Source of the DNA: JACVRW01 sp963835705
Lineage (GTDB): Bacteria > Actinomycetota > Thermoleophilia > Solirubrobacterales > Thermoleophilaceae
Reading direction: 5' to 3'
DNA length: 64,000 nucleotides
Assembly (NCBI GenBank): GCA_963835705.1
Contig: CAWIGR010000002.1
Coordinates: 1 to 64,000, forward strand
This document shows, piece by piece, positions 54,176 to 63,554 of this stretch; position 1 is the stretch's first letter, and each line of letters starts with the position of its first letter. The position numbers and the translations under genes are program-made. The notes below the pieces were generated by a model. The model had not been told where the DNA came from. It saw only the letters and a program-made list of their open reading frames with translations, and did no database searches.

Positions 54176-55783
54176 CTAGCGTCCGATCAGGATCGCGTCG
54201 GCGATCGGGCGCTCGCCCGTGGCGTCCGAGGGGCGGGTGACCAGGCTGGGCCCGACGGTCATCCCGGTCGAGCCGCCGCCGTCGAGGTTCAGGGCGTCGC
54301 GGGCGCCGAGCGCCCTCATCACGGCCGCGCTCTCCTCGAAGCTCGCCCCCACGCTGTGGCCGGGGCGGCGGCCGTCGATCGCCACCAGGAGCACGCGCCC
54401 GCTCGCCGTCACGCCGGCGAGCGTGCGCGGGTTCCGGCGCGCGCCGAAGCGGTAGTAGAACTCGGGGCTCTCGGGCCAGTGGAAGCCCTCGGCGAAGGCG
54501 TTGATCGACGGCCTGCCGTTGCGTAGCAGGCGCGGGCCGCCGTTCACGATGTCGGTGCGGCCGCGGCCGGGGTGCAGTGAGGTCCTCGTGCCCACGGTCG
54601 AGCCGGGCCGCGCGTGGGCGCGGAGCCAGTCGGCTCCGTCTCCGGTCCCGGCAAGCACGGAGCCGCCGGCCGGGATCGGCCCGCCGCGGGTGTCGCGGAG
54701 CTCGACCACGCGGCCGCGGCGGTCGAGGACGGCCTCCGCGCCGTCGCCCGGCTCGGTCGTCTCGCCGAAGGCCTCCGTGAACAGGATCAGCTCGCTCGCG
54801 TCGGTGCAGGTGAAGTCGTGCTTGGGCAACTCCGTCGGCAGGTCGCCGCCCGTCCCGCCGCAGCCGCGGATCAGGCCGGGCTTCCGGTTCAGGCCGTCGA
54901 TCTCCCGCACCGCGCCGTCCGAGGCGCGGGCGCGCAGGCGGGTGCGAATCGGCGCCACCTCGGCGCGGCGCTCGTTCAACAGCAGGCTCGTCCGGTCGCC
55001 CACCGACTCGCTCACCAACTCGCCGTCCAGCATCGACACGCCGGCCAGGTCGCCGGGCGTGCCGTCGGCGGCGCCGATCACGAAGTAGCCGCCGTTCAGC
55101 GAGGCGACGGCGCCGGTGCGGCGGGCGAGGCCCGAGAGCAGCTCCCGCTCCGGCACGATGCCCGTGGCGAGCCCGGCGTCGAGCACCGGGCCGCGGCGCC
55201 CGGCGTGCAGGTGGCGGCTGTCCACCTCGAGCACGTGCACCACCCAGGGGCCCGTGGTGCGGCCGCCGTCCTCGCCGGTGTAGACGACACGCGTGCCCGC
55301 GTAGCCCTCGGCGGTGAGCCGGTCGCGCAGCGCGACCGCCTCGGGCTCGGAGCCGAAGCTGCCGACCCGCACCAGCCAGCCGAGCGGTCCGCGCTCGGGG
55401 TCGTCGGGGGCGCGCTCGGAGATGCGCAGCACGCTCGGGTCGTGGCCGTCCGCGCGCAGCTCGCCGGCGAGGGCCCGGGCGGCGGAACGCTCGGCCCGGA
55501 AGCCGACGTCGACCGTATAGACGTCGCGCGGCGACGCCTCGCCGCGGACGATCCGCGTGTAGCGGACGCCGGGCGCGACCTGCTGCTCGAAGCGCTCCTC
55601 CGGGAGGGCCCGCGGGCCGAGCGGAAGCGGCTCTTCGCGGGAAGGACCGCCGCCTCCGCCCGGCGCCGCGAGGGTGAGGGCGGCCGCTGTCGCGGCGACC
55701 GCCGTGAGGAGCCGGGCCGCGCGCCCGCCGGGTGGGGCGGACGCGCGGATCCCGGGTCCTTGGGGGACGCGTGGAGCGGGCAC
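54176..55783 (-). CDS. Secreted phosphodiester glycosidase (NAGPA-like) with a SPOR-like region
   Basis: 535 residues. The N-terminus has an export-type hydrophobic stretch (LLTAVAATAAALTLAAPGGG). Residues about 85-185 hold a SPOR-like repeat (GWLVRVGSFGSEPEAVALRD and RLTAEGYAGTRVVYTGEDG), likely for peptidoglycan binding. The C-terminal 300 residues are the phosphodiester glycosidase domain: VASLNGGYFVIGAADGTPGD, the IVNGGPRLLRNG strand and ALNLDGGGSTGMTVG. Relatives remove GlcNAc from phosphodiesters. GTG 55783 is six bases after the GH3 stop: one operon. Confidence 0.85.
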   Translation of the reverse strand: MPAPRVPQGPGIRASAPPGGRAARLLTAVAATAAALTLAAPGGGGGPSREEPLPLGPRALPEERFEQQVAPGVRYTRIVRGEASPRDVYTVDVGFRAERSAARALAGELRADGHDPSVLRISERAPDDPERGPLGWLVRVGSFGSEPEAVALRDRLTAEGYAGTRVVYTGEDGGRTTGPWVVHVLEVDSRHLHAGRRGPVLDAGLATGIVPERELLSGLARRTGAVASLNGGYFVIGAADGTPGDLAGVSMLDGELVSESVGDRTSLLLNERRAEVAPIRTRLRARASDGAVREIDGLNRKPGLIRGCGGTGGDLPTELPKHDFTCTDASELILFTEAFGETTEPGDGAEAVLDRRGRVVELRDTRGGPIPAGGSVLAGTGDGADWLRAHARPGSTVGTRTSLHPGRGRTDIVNGGPRLLRNGRPSINAFAEGFHWPESPEFYYRFGARRNPRTLAGVTASGRVLLVAIDGRRPGHSVGASFEESAAVMRALGARDALNLDGGGSTGMTVGPSLVTRPSDATGERPIADAILIGR

Positions 55784-55789
55784 TTCGGA

Positions 55790-57560
55790 TCAGTAGCTGA
55801 GGCCGTGGCCGAACGGGTACAGGATCGTGCCGGGGTCGCCGGCAGCGGGGATGTCCACGGGCAGCCGGCCGCGCGGGTTCACCTCCCCGAACAGCGTCTT
55901 CGCGAGCGCCCTCACCGAAACGCCGGCGTAGCTGTAGGTCGCCACGTAGGTGTCGGCGCTCGGCAGGTGGGCGATGTCGTACGGGTCGCGCACCGCGGCC
56001 ACGATCACCGGCTTCCCGCTCGCCACCAGCTCCGCCACCAGCCGCTGCTGGGCCGGCGAGCTCCAGGCCCGGTTCGTCACCACGATCACGACGTCGTTCC
56101 GCGGCGGCGGCAGCGCGAGCGCTTGCGATCGCCGCGTCGCTCGGCGCCGCGCCCGTCTCGTACACCTCGGCCGTCAGGCCGCGCTCGCGAACCTGCGATC
56201 CGAGCGTCGCCGTGGTCGTCACGCCCCAGCCGGTCACGAGCGCGCTCTGCCCGGTGCCGGCGCGCAAGGGCAGGACACCGACGTCGTTCTTCACCAGCGT
56301 GACGGTCCGCTCGGTCACCTCCTCGGCCGTCTCCAGGTGGCGCCGGTTGCCGACGACCTTGTCGACCTTGTGCTCCTTCACGAACGGCTGCTTGAACAGC
56401 CCCAGCCGCTCCTTCAGCCGCAGCACCCGGTAGACCGACTGGTCGATCCGGCGCTCGCTGATCTCGCCCGAGCGCACCGCCTCGAGCACCGAGCGGTAGG
56501 CCAGGTCGAAGTCCGGCGGCATCAGCATGAGGTCGGCGCCGGCCTTGATCGCCTCGACGGGCACGCGGTCGTCGCCGAACATGTCCCGCACGCCCTGCAT
56601 GTCGAGGGCGTCCGTGACCACCACGCCGTCGAAGTCCATCTGGCGCCGCAGGAGGTCGGTGAGGATCGGGCGGGAGAGCGTCGCCGGGCGGCCCGAGTCG
56701 TCCAGCGCGGGCACGACGATGTGCGCGGTCATGATCGACTCGACGCCCGCCTCGATCGCCGACTCGAACGGCGGGAGGTCGATGCTGTCGAGCTCCTCTC
56801 GGGTGTGGTCGATCACGGGGAGGCCGGTATGCGAGTCGACGTTGGTGTCGCCGTGGCCGGGGAAGTGCTTCGAGGTGGAGGCCACGTCCTCGCGCTGGTA
56901 GCCGCGCACCTGGGCCTCTGTGAGCGAAGCGGCCAGGTCCGGGTTCGAGGAGAACGAGCGCACGCCGATCACCGGGTTCTCGGGGTTCACGTTCACGTCG
57001 GCGACCGGGGCGAAGTTCTGGTTGATCCCCATCGCGCGGAGCTCCTTGCCCGTGACCTCGGCCGCGGACTTCGCCAGCCTCGGGTCGCGCGCGGCGCCGA
57101 GCGCCATGTTGCCGGGGAACTGGGTGGCGGGCTCCGTGATCCGCACCACGAGGCCCTGCTCCTGGTCGGTCGAGATCAGCGCCGGGATCTCAGGACCGGA
57201 CGAGGTGGCCGCCCGCTGGACCCCGTTCGACAGGCCCGCGATCTGGCGCGGGTTCTGCACGTTGCCGGACCAGGCGAAGTAGATGATCCCGCCGAGGTGG
57301 TAGCGCTCGATCAGCTCGCGGTGGCTGTCGACCCCGTACTCGGACTGATTGCGCGGGTCGGCCTCGTCGGCGTCCGTCCCGTAGGCGTAGGTCATGAACA
57401 TCTGCCCGACCTTCTCCTCGAGCGACATCCGCTCGATCTTGCGCGTCAGCCGGTCCTCGTCGTCGCGGTCGGCTGACGCGCCGGGCGCGATGGCCACGGC
57501 CACCGCCAGCGCGCATGCCAGGAGCAGCGCCCAGGTGCGCCGAGTCCGCAGGGTCCGCAT
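55790..57560 (-). CDS. Beta-N-acetylhexosaminidase, GH3 (NagZ-like), one frame break
   Basis: An exported GH3 enzyme. ATG 57560 follows GGGAGGG; the signal peptide is WALLLACALAVAVAIAPGAS. The barrel has MSLEEKVGQMFMTYAYGTDA, ISTDQEQGLVVRI, MGINQNFAPVADVNVNPENP, the GH3 hexosaminidase signature KHFPGHGDTNVDSHTGLP (catalytic His) and VVVTDALDMQGVRDMF (nucleophile Asp). The C-terminal domain (VVIVVTNRAWSSPAQQRLVA, FGHGLSY) is in another frame after a shift near 56120. It probably cuts GlcNAc from wall fragments. It is in an operon with the phosphodiester glycosidase. Confidence 0.9.
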
Positions 57561-57696
57561 CGTCGTCCCTCCCGTTCCGCCGAGGCCGAATACTGGTCTA
57601 TACCAGTACCCGTTCCTGCCTCCGGCGAGACATAGGGGGTGCGAATAGGGGACTCCCCCGACGCGCCCCCGGTCGACCTGCGGGACGGTGGCCCGC

Positions 57697-59076
57697 ATGA
57701 CAACCACCGAAGCACCCACACTCGCCGCCGCGCTTCGCGCCGGCGGCTTCGTCGGCCACGTCGTCGAGCCGGACGACCCCGGCTACGACGCCGCCCGCGC
57801 CGGCTGGAACGGCGCGATCGACCGGCGCCCGGCGGCGGTGGCCTGCGCCAGCGACGCCGAGGACGTGGCCGCCGCGATCAGGGCCGCCCGCGGGGCGGAG
57901 CTGCCGTTCACGATCCGCGCCGGGGGGCACTCCGTGTCGGGGCGGTCGGTCCGCGACGGCGCGCTGTGCATCGACCTGCGGGAGCTGAACGGCGTGGACG
58001 TGGACCTCGAGCGGGGCATCGTGCGGGTCGGCGGCGGAGCCCTGCTCGGCGAGCTCGACGCCGCCACCCAGCAGCACGGGCTCGCGGTGCCGGCGGGCCA
58101 GATCTCGCATACCGGCGTCGGCGGGCTCACGCTCGGCGGCGGCATCGGCTGGCTGATGCGCCATCACGGTCTCACGATCGACTCGCTCGAGGCCGCGGAG
58201 GTCGTGCTGGCCGACGGTGAGATCGTGCGCGCCAGCGCCGAAGAGCACCCCGACCTGTTCTGGGCACTGCGCGGCGGGGGCGGCGACTTCGGCGCGGTCG
58301 TGAGCTTCGAGTTCCGCCCCCATCGCGTCGGGCCGATGGTGCTCGGCGGGATGCTCGCTTACCCGTGGGATCAGGCCCGTGACGCCCTGCGCGCGAGCCG
58401 CGACCTGATGGAGGACGGCGCGCCGCCCGAGCTGACGATCTTCGACACGCTGATCACCGCGCCGCCCGAGGCGCCCTTCCCGCCGGGGCTTCAGGGACGC
58501 CGGGTTGCGGTGGTGGGAGTGGCGTGGAGCGGGGACCTGGCCGAGGGGGAGCGGGTGCTCGCTCCGCTGCGCGAGGCCTGCGCGCCGGCGCTCGACCTGG
58601 TGGGGCCGATGCCGTACGTGGCGCTCCAGACGATGCTCGACCAGACCGCGCCACACGGCTGGCGGTTCTACGACCGGCTCCACTACCTGCCCGCGGTCAG
58701 CGACGGCTTCATCGACTCGGTGATTCGCGGGTTCGAGGAAGTCCCGTCGCCGCAGTCCCACGTGGTGACGGGGTGGATGGGCGGCGCGATCGACCGCGTT
58801 GCGCCGGACGACACGGCGTTCGGCCACCGCGACGCGCGGGCCTTCACGTGGATCATCGGCTCCTCGGGCGACCAGCCGGTGGGACCGGTTGCCGAGTGGG
58901 TGCGACGCCTCTGGGACGACACCGCGCAGTACGCCGGCGAGGGGGTGTACGTGAACGCGCTCGACTCCGGGCGCTCCGTGCGGGAGGCCTACGCCGGCGG
59001 GATCTGGGAGCGGCTCGTGGCGATCAAGCGCCGCTACGACCCGGACGGGGTCTTCGCGGGCAACGGCATCGGCTAG
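57697..59076 (+). CDS. FAD-binding oxidoreductase, berberine-bridge-enzyme type (second copy)
   Basis: 459 residues. FAD: LPFTIRAGGHSVSGRSVRDG (His), ISHTGVGGLTLGGGIGWLMR with HHGLTIDSLEAAEVV, and the BBE tail YDPDGVFAGNGIG. No second attachment Cys is seen. It is a paralogue of the protein at 40894, with the same domains and length. ATG 57697 is chosen. It diverges from the GH3 gene; its last four bases overlap the converging LuxR gene. Confidence 0.9.
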   Translation: MTTTEAPTLAAALRAGGFVGHVVEPDDPGYDAARAGWNGAIDRRPAAVACASDAEDVAAAIRAARGAELPFTIRAGGHSVSGRSVRDGALCIDLRELNGVDVDLERGIVRVGGGALLGELDAATQQHGLAVPAGQISHTGVGGLTLGGGIGWLMRHHGLTIDSLEAAEVVLADGEIVRASAEEHPDLFWALRGGGGDFGAVVSFEFRPHRVGPMVLGGMLAYPWDQARDALRASRDLMEDGAPPELTIFDTLITAPPEAPFPPGLQGRRVAVVGVAWSGDLAEGERVLAPLREACAPALDLVGPMPYVALQTMLDQTAPHGWRFYDRLHYLPAVSDGFIDSVIRGFEEVPSPQSHVVTGWMGGAIDRVAPDDTAFGHRDARAFTWIIGSSGDQPVGPVAEWVRRLWDDTAQYAGEGVYVNALDSGRSVREAYAGGIWERLVAIKRRYDPDGVFAGNGIG

Positions 59077-60693
59077 AGCCCTTCGCGGACGGCGTGCGCG
59101 GCCGCCTCGGCGCGGCTGCGCACGCCGAGCTTGGCCAGCACGCGGCCGACGTGGTGCTCCGCCGTCTTCGGCGCGATCACGAGCCGGTCGGCGATCTGCG
59201 CGTTCGACAGTCCGGCGGCGATCAGGCTGAGCACCTCGAGCTCGCGGGCGGTGAGGTGGTCGCGATCGCCCCGGGTGACGGCGCGGCCGGAGACGCCGAG
59301 CTCGCGCAGCAGACCGGCGGCGCGGTCGGCGTCCCTGCGCGCGCCGAGCCGTTCGAAGACGTCGTGGGCGGCGCGGGCGGAGGCCAACGCGAACGGCGAG
59401 CCGGTCGCGGCTTGGACCCGTGCGAGGGCGAGGCGGGCGCGGGCCTCCTCGAGCGGGAACTCGATAGCGGAAAAGCGGGCGACGGCGTCCTCGAGGTGGC
59501 GCTCGGCGGCCGCAGCCGTCGCCTTCGGCCCGGGCCGCCGCCGCTCGACCCGCGAGCAGCGCTGCCTCGGCCTCGAGGTCCGCTCGGGCCAGGCGCCCGG
59601 CGGCCTCGCCGAGCCGCTGCGCGGTGGCTGCCGCCTCCTCCGGCTCGTTCGACGCCAGCGCCAGCGCGCCGCGCAGAACCAGCACCTCGGGGTCGTCCTC
59701 GGCCGCCCGCCGGTCGAGCATGGCCTTCGCGTGCTCCAGGTCGCCGCGCTCGAGATGCAGGCGTACGACAGTGGCGAACGCGTCCGGCTCCTCCTCGAGG
59801 CCGCTAAGCAGCTTCTCGGCCTCCTCGGTCCGGCCCTGCCGCAATCGCAGCTCGGCCAGCACCGCCAGCGGCAGGAGGCGCCCGCCGCCCTTTCGCCGGT
59901 TCGCCTGACGTTCCAGGGCCTCGCCCAGCACGGCCTCGGCCCGCTCCCAGTCGCCCGCCCTCACCAGGACTCCGCCGTAGATGCCGCGGCACCACGACTG
60001 CACCGGCAGGAAGCGGCGCCGCTCCGTGAACTCCACCACCGCCTCGCACCACTCGACCGCGCGCTGGAGGTCGGAGAGCCCGTCGCACACCACGAGCGTC
60101 GTGCAGCAAGCGTCGCCGCACGCCAGCGGATCGCTCGACTCACCGCCGAGCGCGACCGTCATCGCCTCGTCGAGCAGGCCGACGCCCTCCTCCAAGCGGC
60201 CCTGGCCCACCGCGGCGCGGCCGAGTTGGGCGAGCGCCATGCACTCCACGTTCGCATCGGCCAGCTCGTGCGCGATCTCCAGCGCGACGCGGGCGTGACG
60301 CTCGGCATCCGCGAGGTCGCCGGCCCGCTTTGCCTCCTCGATCGCCAGCCAGCCCAGCTCGGAGGAGGGGCCGCTGTCCGCGAGCAGGCGGCGCGCACGC
60401 GACAGCCAGCCCGCGGAGGCCGCCGTGCGGCCGTCGATGCGATGCTCGGCGGCCAGGTAGGTGGCGAGGTGGCCGGCGCTGCGGGTATCGCCTCGCCGCC
60501 GGTACTGGGCGTACGCCTCACGACGGCGGTCGATGCCGGCGTTGCGCTCGCCCAGCCACCACAGCGACTGGCCCAGACCGTCCAGCGCCTCGGGGTCGCC
60601 AGGGTCGGCTTCGAGCGCGGCGGCGAAAGCGTCGCGCGCGGCCGCCCAGTCGGCCTCGGCGAAGTGCTGCCAGCCGGTCTGCTTGCTGTCCAT
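59073..60693 (-). CDS. LuxR-family regulator with TPR-like sensor part, one frame break
   Basis: Starts MDSKQTGWQHFAEADWAAAR with a run of TPR-like helices (AEADPGDPEALDGLGQSLWW onward). The C-terminal HTH is LTARELEVLSLIAAGLSNAQ followed by IADRLVIAPKTAEHHVGRVL and AKLGVRSRAEAAAHAV, a clear LuxR helix-turn-helix. The two parts lie in different frames; the shift is near 59520. ATG 60693 is the start. With the FAD oxidase it converges. Target genes are unknown. It lacks the nucleotide-binding domain of LAL regulators. Confidence 0.88.
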
Positions 60694-60791
60694 CGGCGTC
60701 TACAGTCTCGCCGGTTCGGGCGGCGCTCACCAGCGGCGGCGCCGACGCGAACGCAACGTCAGCGGTGAGGCAGTGGGGCAGGCGCCCGATC

Positions 60792-60840
60792 AGTGTGGGC
60801 CCTCAAAGGCACCATATGGGTGGCGCTGAGGGCCCACACT
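60792..60840. repeat. 14-base perfect inverted repeat between luxR-type gene and M20 gene
   Basis: AGTGTGGGCCCTCA (60792-60805) pairs with TGAGGGCCCACACT (60827-60840); the 21-base loop holds CCATATGG and can itself pair in part. The element lies between two divergent starts (60693 and 60873). It could be an operator for the LuxR-type protein, a stable RNA hairpin or a REP-type element. Confidence 0.6.
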
Positions 60841-60872
60841 CGTCAGGACGGCCGGGCGTAGGATCGCTGACG

Positions 60873-62172
60873 ATGGCGGACTCGCTCCAGCAAGAGGCCA
60901 CCGACGTCCTCCAGCGCCTCCTCCGCCTCAACACCGTCAACCCGCCCGGCAACGAGCGCCCGGCGCAGGAGTTCCTGAAGGCCTTCCTGGACGGCGCCGG
61001 GCTCGAGACGGCGCTGCTCGGCGACGACCCGGCGCGGCCCAACCTCGTCGCCCGCCTGCGCGGCCGCGCGGCCCGGGCCGGTGCTCGGCCTGCTCTCGCA
61101 CGTCGACACGGTCGTCGCGGATCCGGAGGGCTGGCGCCACGGGCCCTGGTCCGGCGAGCTCGACGAGGGTTGCGTGTGGGGCCGGGGCGCGCTCGACATG
61201 AAGTCGCAGACGGCGGCCGAGGCCGTGGCGGCGGCCTCGCTCGCCAGCGAGGGCTGGCGGCCCGAACAGGGCGACCTGCTCGTCATCTCGGTCAGCGACG
61301 AGGAGGTCGGCGGCACCGGCGCCCAGTGGCTCACCGCCGAGCATCCAGAGCTCGTCCGCTGCGACTACCTGCTCAACGAGGGCGGCGGCGAGAGCGTGGA
61401 GATCGACGGCGAGCGCGCGTACACGATGTCCGTCGGCGAGAAGGGCGTCTTCCGCTTCACGCTGACCACCGACGGCGCCGCCGGCCATGCGTCGCTGCCC
61501 GCCGTCGCCGACAACGCGCTGCTCAAGCTCGCCCCGCTGCTCGAGGCGATGAAGAGCAAGGCGCCCGGCTGGGACGTCACCCCCGCCCCGCGCGCCCTGC
61601 TGGCCGAGCTCGGCCTCGACGGCGACCCTTCCAGCGCTCTCGCCGCGCTCGAGCGAGCGCGCGCCCGGGTTCGCGCCGGAGGTCGACGCGATGATGCGCG
61701 TGACGCTCGCCCCGACGATGGTCGCCGCCTCGGACCAGATGAACGTGATCCCCGAGACGCGCGCGGCTGCACGTGGACTGCCGCGTGCCGCCGGGGATGG
61801 AGGAGCCGGCGGTGCTGGCGCGCGTGCACGAGGTGCTCGGCGCCACCGGCTACCGCCTCGAGTTCACCGAGCGCGTGGTGGGCAACGGGTCACCGCCGCA
61901 GTCGCCGCTGGCCGACGCCCTGCGCGGCTGGGTCGAGCGCACCGATCCGGGCGCCCGCTGCCTGCCGACCATGTCCGTCGGGCTACTCCGACTCGCGCAC
62001 CTTCCGCGACGCCTTCCCCGACTGCGTCGCCTACGGCTTCTTCCCGCACCGGCACATGGCGGTCGAGCAGCTCGGCGAGCTGGTGCACGGCCGCGACGAG
62101 CGCATCGACGTGCGCGACCTCGGCCTGGCGGTGGACTGCTACCGCGCGGTCGCGACCGAGCTGCTCGGCTGA
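60873..62172 (+). CDS. M20 family metallopeptidase (ArgE/DapE type), four frame breaks
   Basis: Zinc-dependent aminoacylase or dipeptidase. It starts ADSLQQEATDVLQRLLRLNT with VNPPGNERPAQEFLKAFL. After a shift near 61078 follow LGLLSHVDTVVADPEGWRHG (first metal His-x-Asp), WGRGALDMKSQTAAEAVAAA (bridging Asp) and LVISVSDEEVGG (catalytic Glu). The dimerisation part reads GEKGVFRFTLTTDGAAGHAS. Later pieces are IPETARLHVDCRVPPGMEEP and GFFPHRHMAVEQLGELVHGR (last His). Shifts near 61078, 61665, 61765 and 61983 are each +1. Its 3-prime end overlaps the converging LLM gene by 34 bases. Confidence 0.85.
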
Positions 62173-63171
62173 GCGGCCGCCAGCCCGAACTCCGCGGCGA
62201 TCAGCTCGTAGGAGCGCCGCCGCGCGGCGTGGTCGTGCGTGATCGTCAGCACCAGCACCTCCTCGGCCCCGTACTCCGCGGCCACCGCCTCCAGCCCCGC
62301 CCGCACCGTCGCGGGCGAGCCGATCACCGCGCGGCGCCCGCTCCCGCCGGGGCGCTTCGAGCGCGTCTCCAGGTACCGCAGCGCCTTCTCCACCGGCGGG
62401 ATCTCGACCAGCCGGCCCTGCCGCAGCAGCGACAGCATCATGCGGCTCGACGAGGCCAGCCGCTCGGCCTCCTCGTCCGAGTCGGCGCAGACCGCGATCA
62501 CCCCGACCGACACGCGCGGGGCGGCGAGCCGCTCCGAGTCCACGAAGCGCGCGCGGTAGTCGGCGGCGATCGCCGCGCCCGGCCGGGTTGATGAAGTCGG
62601 CGAACGAGTACGGCAGCCCGAGCTCGCCGGCCCAGATCGCGCTCTGCGGCGACGAGCCGAGCAGCCACGGCTCCGGGCGCTCGGGCCGGCCGGGCAGCGT
62701 AGCCGCCAGCCGCGCGAACGGGTGACCCGGCGGCATCCGGTCCTCCAGCAGCGCCAGCAGCTCGACGAGCTGCTCGATGAAGTCGTCGGGCGCCTGCTGA
62801 CGGCGGTCGCGCTGCAGGGCGAGCATCGTCATCGGGTCGGTGCCCGGCGCGCGGCCCAGCCCGAGGTCGATCCGCTCCGGGTGAAGGCCGGCCAGCGAGC
62901 TGAACGTCTCCGCCACCTTCAGCGGGCTGTAGTGGGGCAGCATCACGCCGCCGCTTCCCACCCGGATCCGCGCGGTGCGGGCCGCGATCGCCGCGATCAG
63001 GATCTCGGGCGCCGCGCAGGCGAGCGCCGGCGTGGCGTGGTGCTCGGCCACCCAGTAGCGGCGGTAGCCGAGCAGGTCGGCCAGCGCGGCGAGGTCGAGC
63101 GTGTTGTGGAGCGCCTCCGCGGCGGTGGAGCCCTCGGGGATCGGGGACTGGTCGAGGACGCTGAGGATCAC
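62139..63171 (-). CDS. Luciferase-like (LLM) flavin-dependent oxidoreductase, one frame break
   Basis: About 343 residues. It starts MILSVLDQSPIPEGSTAAEA (GTG 63171) and contains YRRYWVAEHHATPALACAAP (the conserved W-V-A-E-H-H motif), IRVGSGGVMLPHYSPLKVAE, PERIDLGLGRAPGTDPMTM and PWLLGSSPQSAIWAGELGLP. After a +1 shift near 62585 it continues RVSVGVIAVCADSDEEAERL and EEVLVLTITHDHAARRRSYE. This is the YhbW/MsnO8 group. The reaction is unknown; FMN use is likely. Confidence 0.88.
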
Positions 63172-63236
63172 GGCTTTACGAAGGCTTTGACTGGAGTTGA
63201 CCCGGCGTTGACGCGGGACGCGGGAACCTGAGCGAC

Positions 63237-63554
63237 ATGAAAGTGATTGCACTCATCACAGCCATGGCGCTGCTCGTCCCGGCCACCGCCTCCGCCCAGA
63301 CTCCTCTGCGCGAGTACGAGGGCAAGGTCGTGTCCGTGAACCGCGAGGCCAAGCGCTTCCGCCTGCACGACTGCGAGCGCGGCACCATCCGCGTGCACGT
63401 GAACCGCAACACGAGCTGGGAGCGGATCGACCGCATGGCCGGGCTGCGCGTCGGCATGCGCGCCGTGGAGGTCAAGGTGCGCCGCATCGACGGTCGCTGG
63501 ATCGCGCGCGAGGTCGAGAAGTCGGGCGGCGGCGGGGAACACGGCGGCTGCTAG
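63237..63554 (+). CDS. Small secreted protein, DUF5666-like
   Basis: 105 residues with a signal peptide (MKVIALITAMALLVPATASA, cut before QTP). The body, EYEGKVVSVNREAKRFRLHD then IRVHVNRNTSWERIDR and MRAVEVKVRRIDGRWIAREV, is a small beta-barrel of the kind found in DUF5666 proteins. It ends in a GGGGEHGGC tail. Role is unknown. Its last four bases overlap the converging reductase gene. Confidence 0.75.
   Translation: MKVIALITAMALLVPATASAQTPLREYEGKVVSVNREAKRFRLHDCERGTIRVHVNRNTSWERIDRMAGLRVGMRAVEVKVRRIDGRWIAREVEKSGGGGEHGGC

Noticed and set aside
54078..57719. A 1213-codon frame covering the GH3 and phosphodiester glycosidase genes
   Set aside because: Only its first 480 or so codons match GH3; the rest is out-of-frame reading of the next gene after the shift near 56120.
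57598..60693. LuxR gene read as a 1031-residue protein
   Set aside because: After about 59520 it is antisense to the FAD oxidase and Arg/Pro-rich; the real HTH is in another frame ending at 59073.
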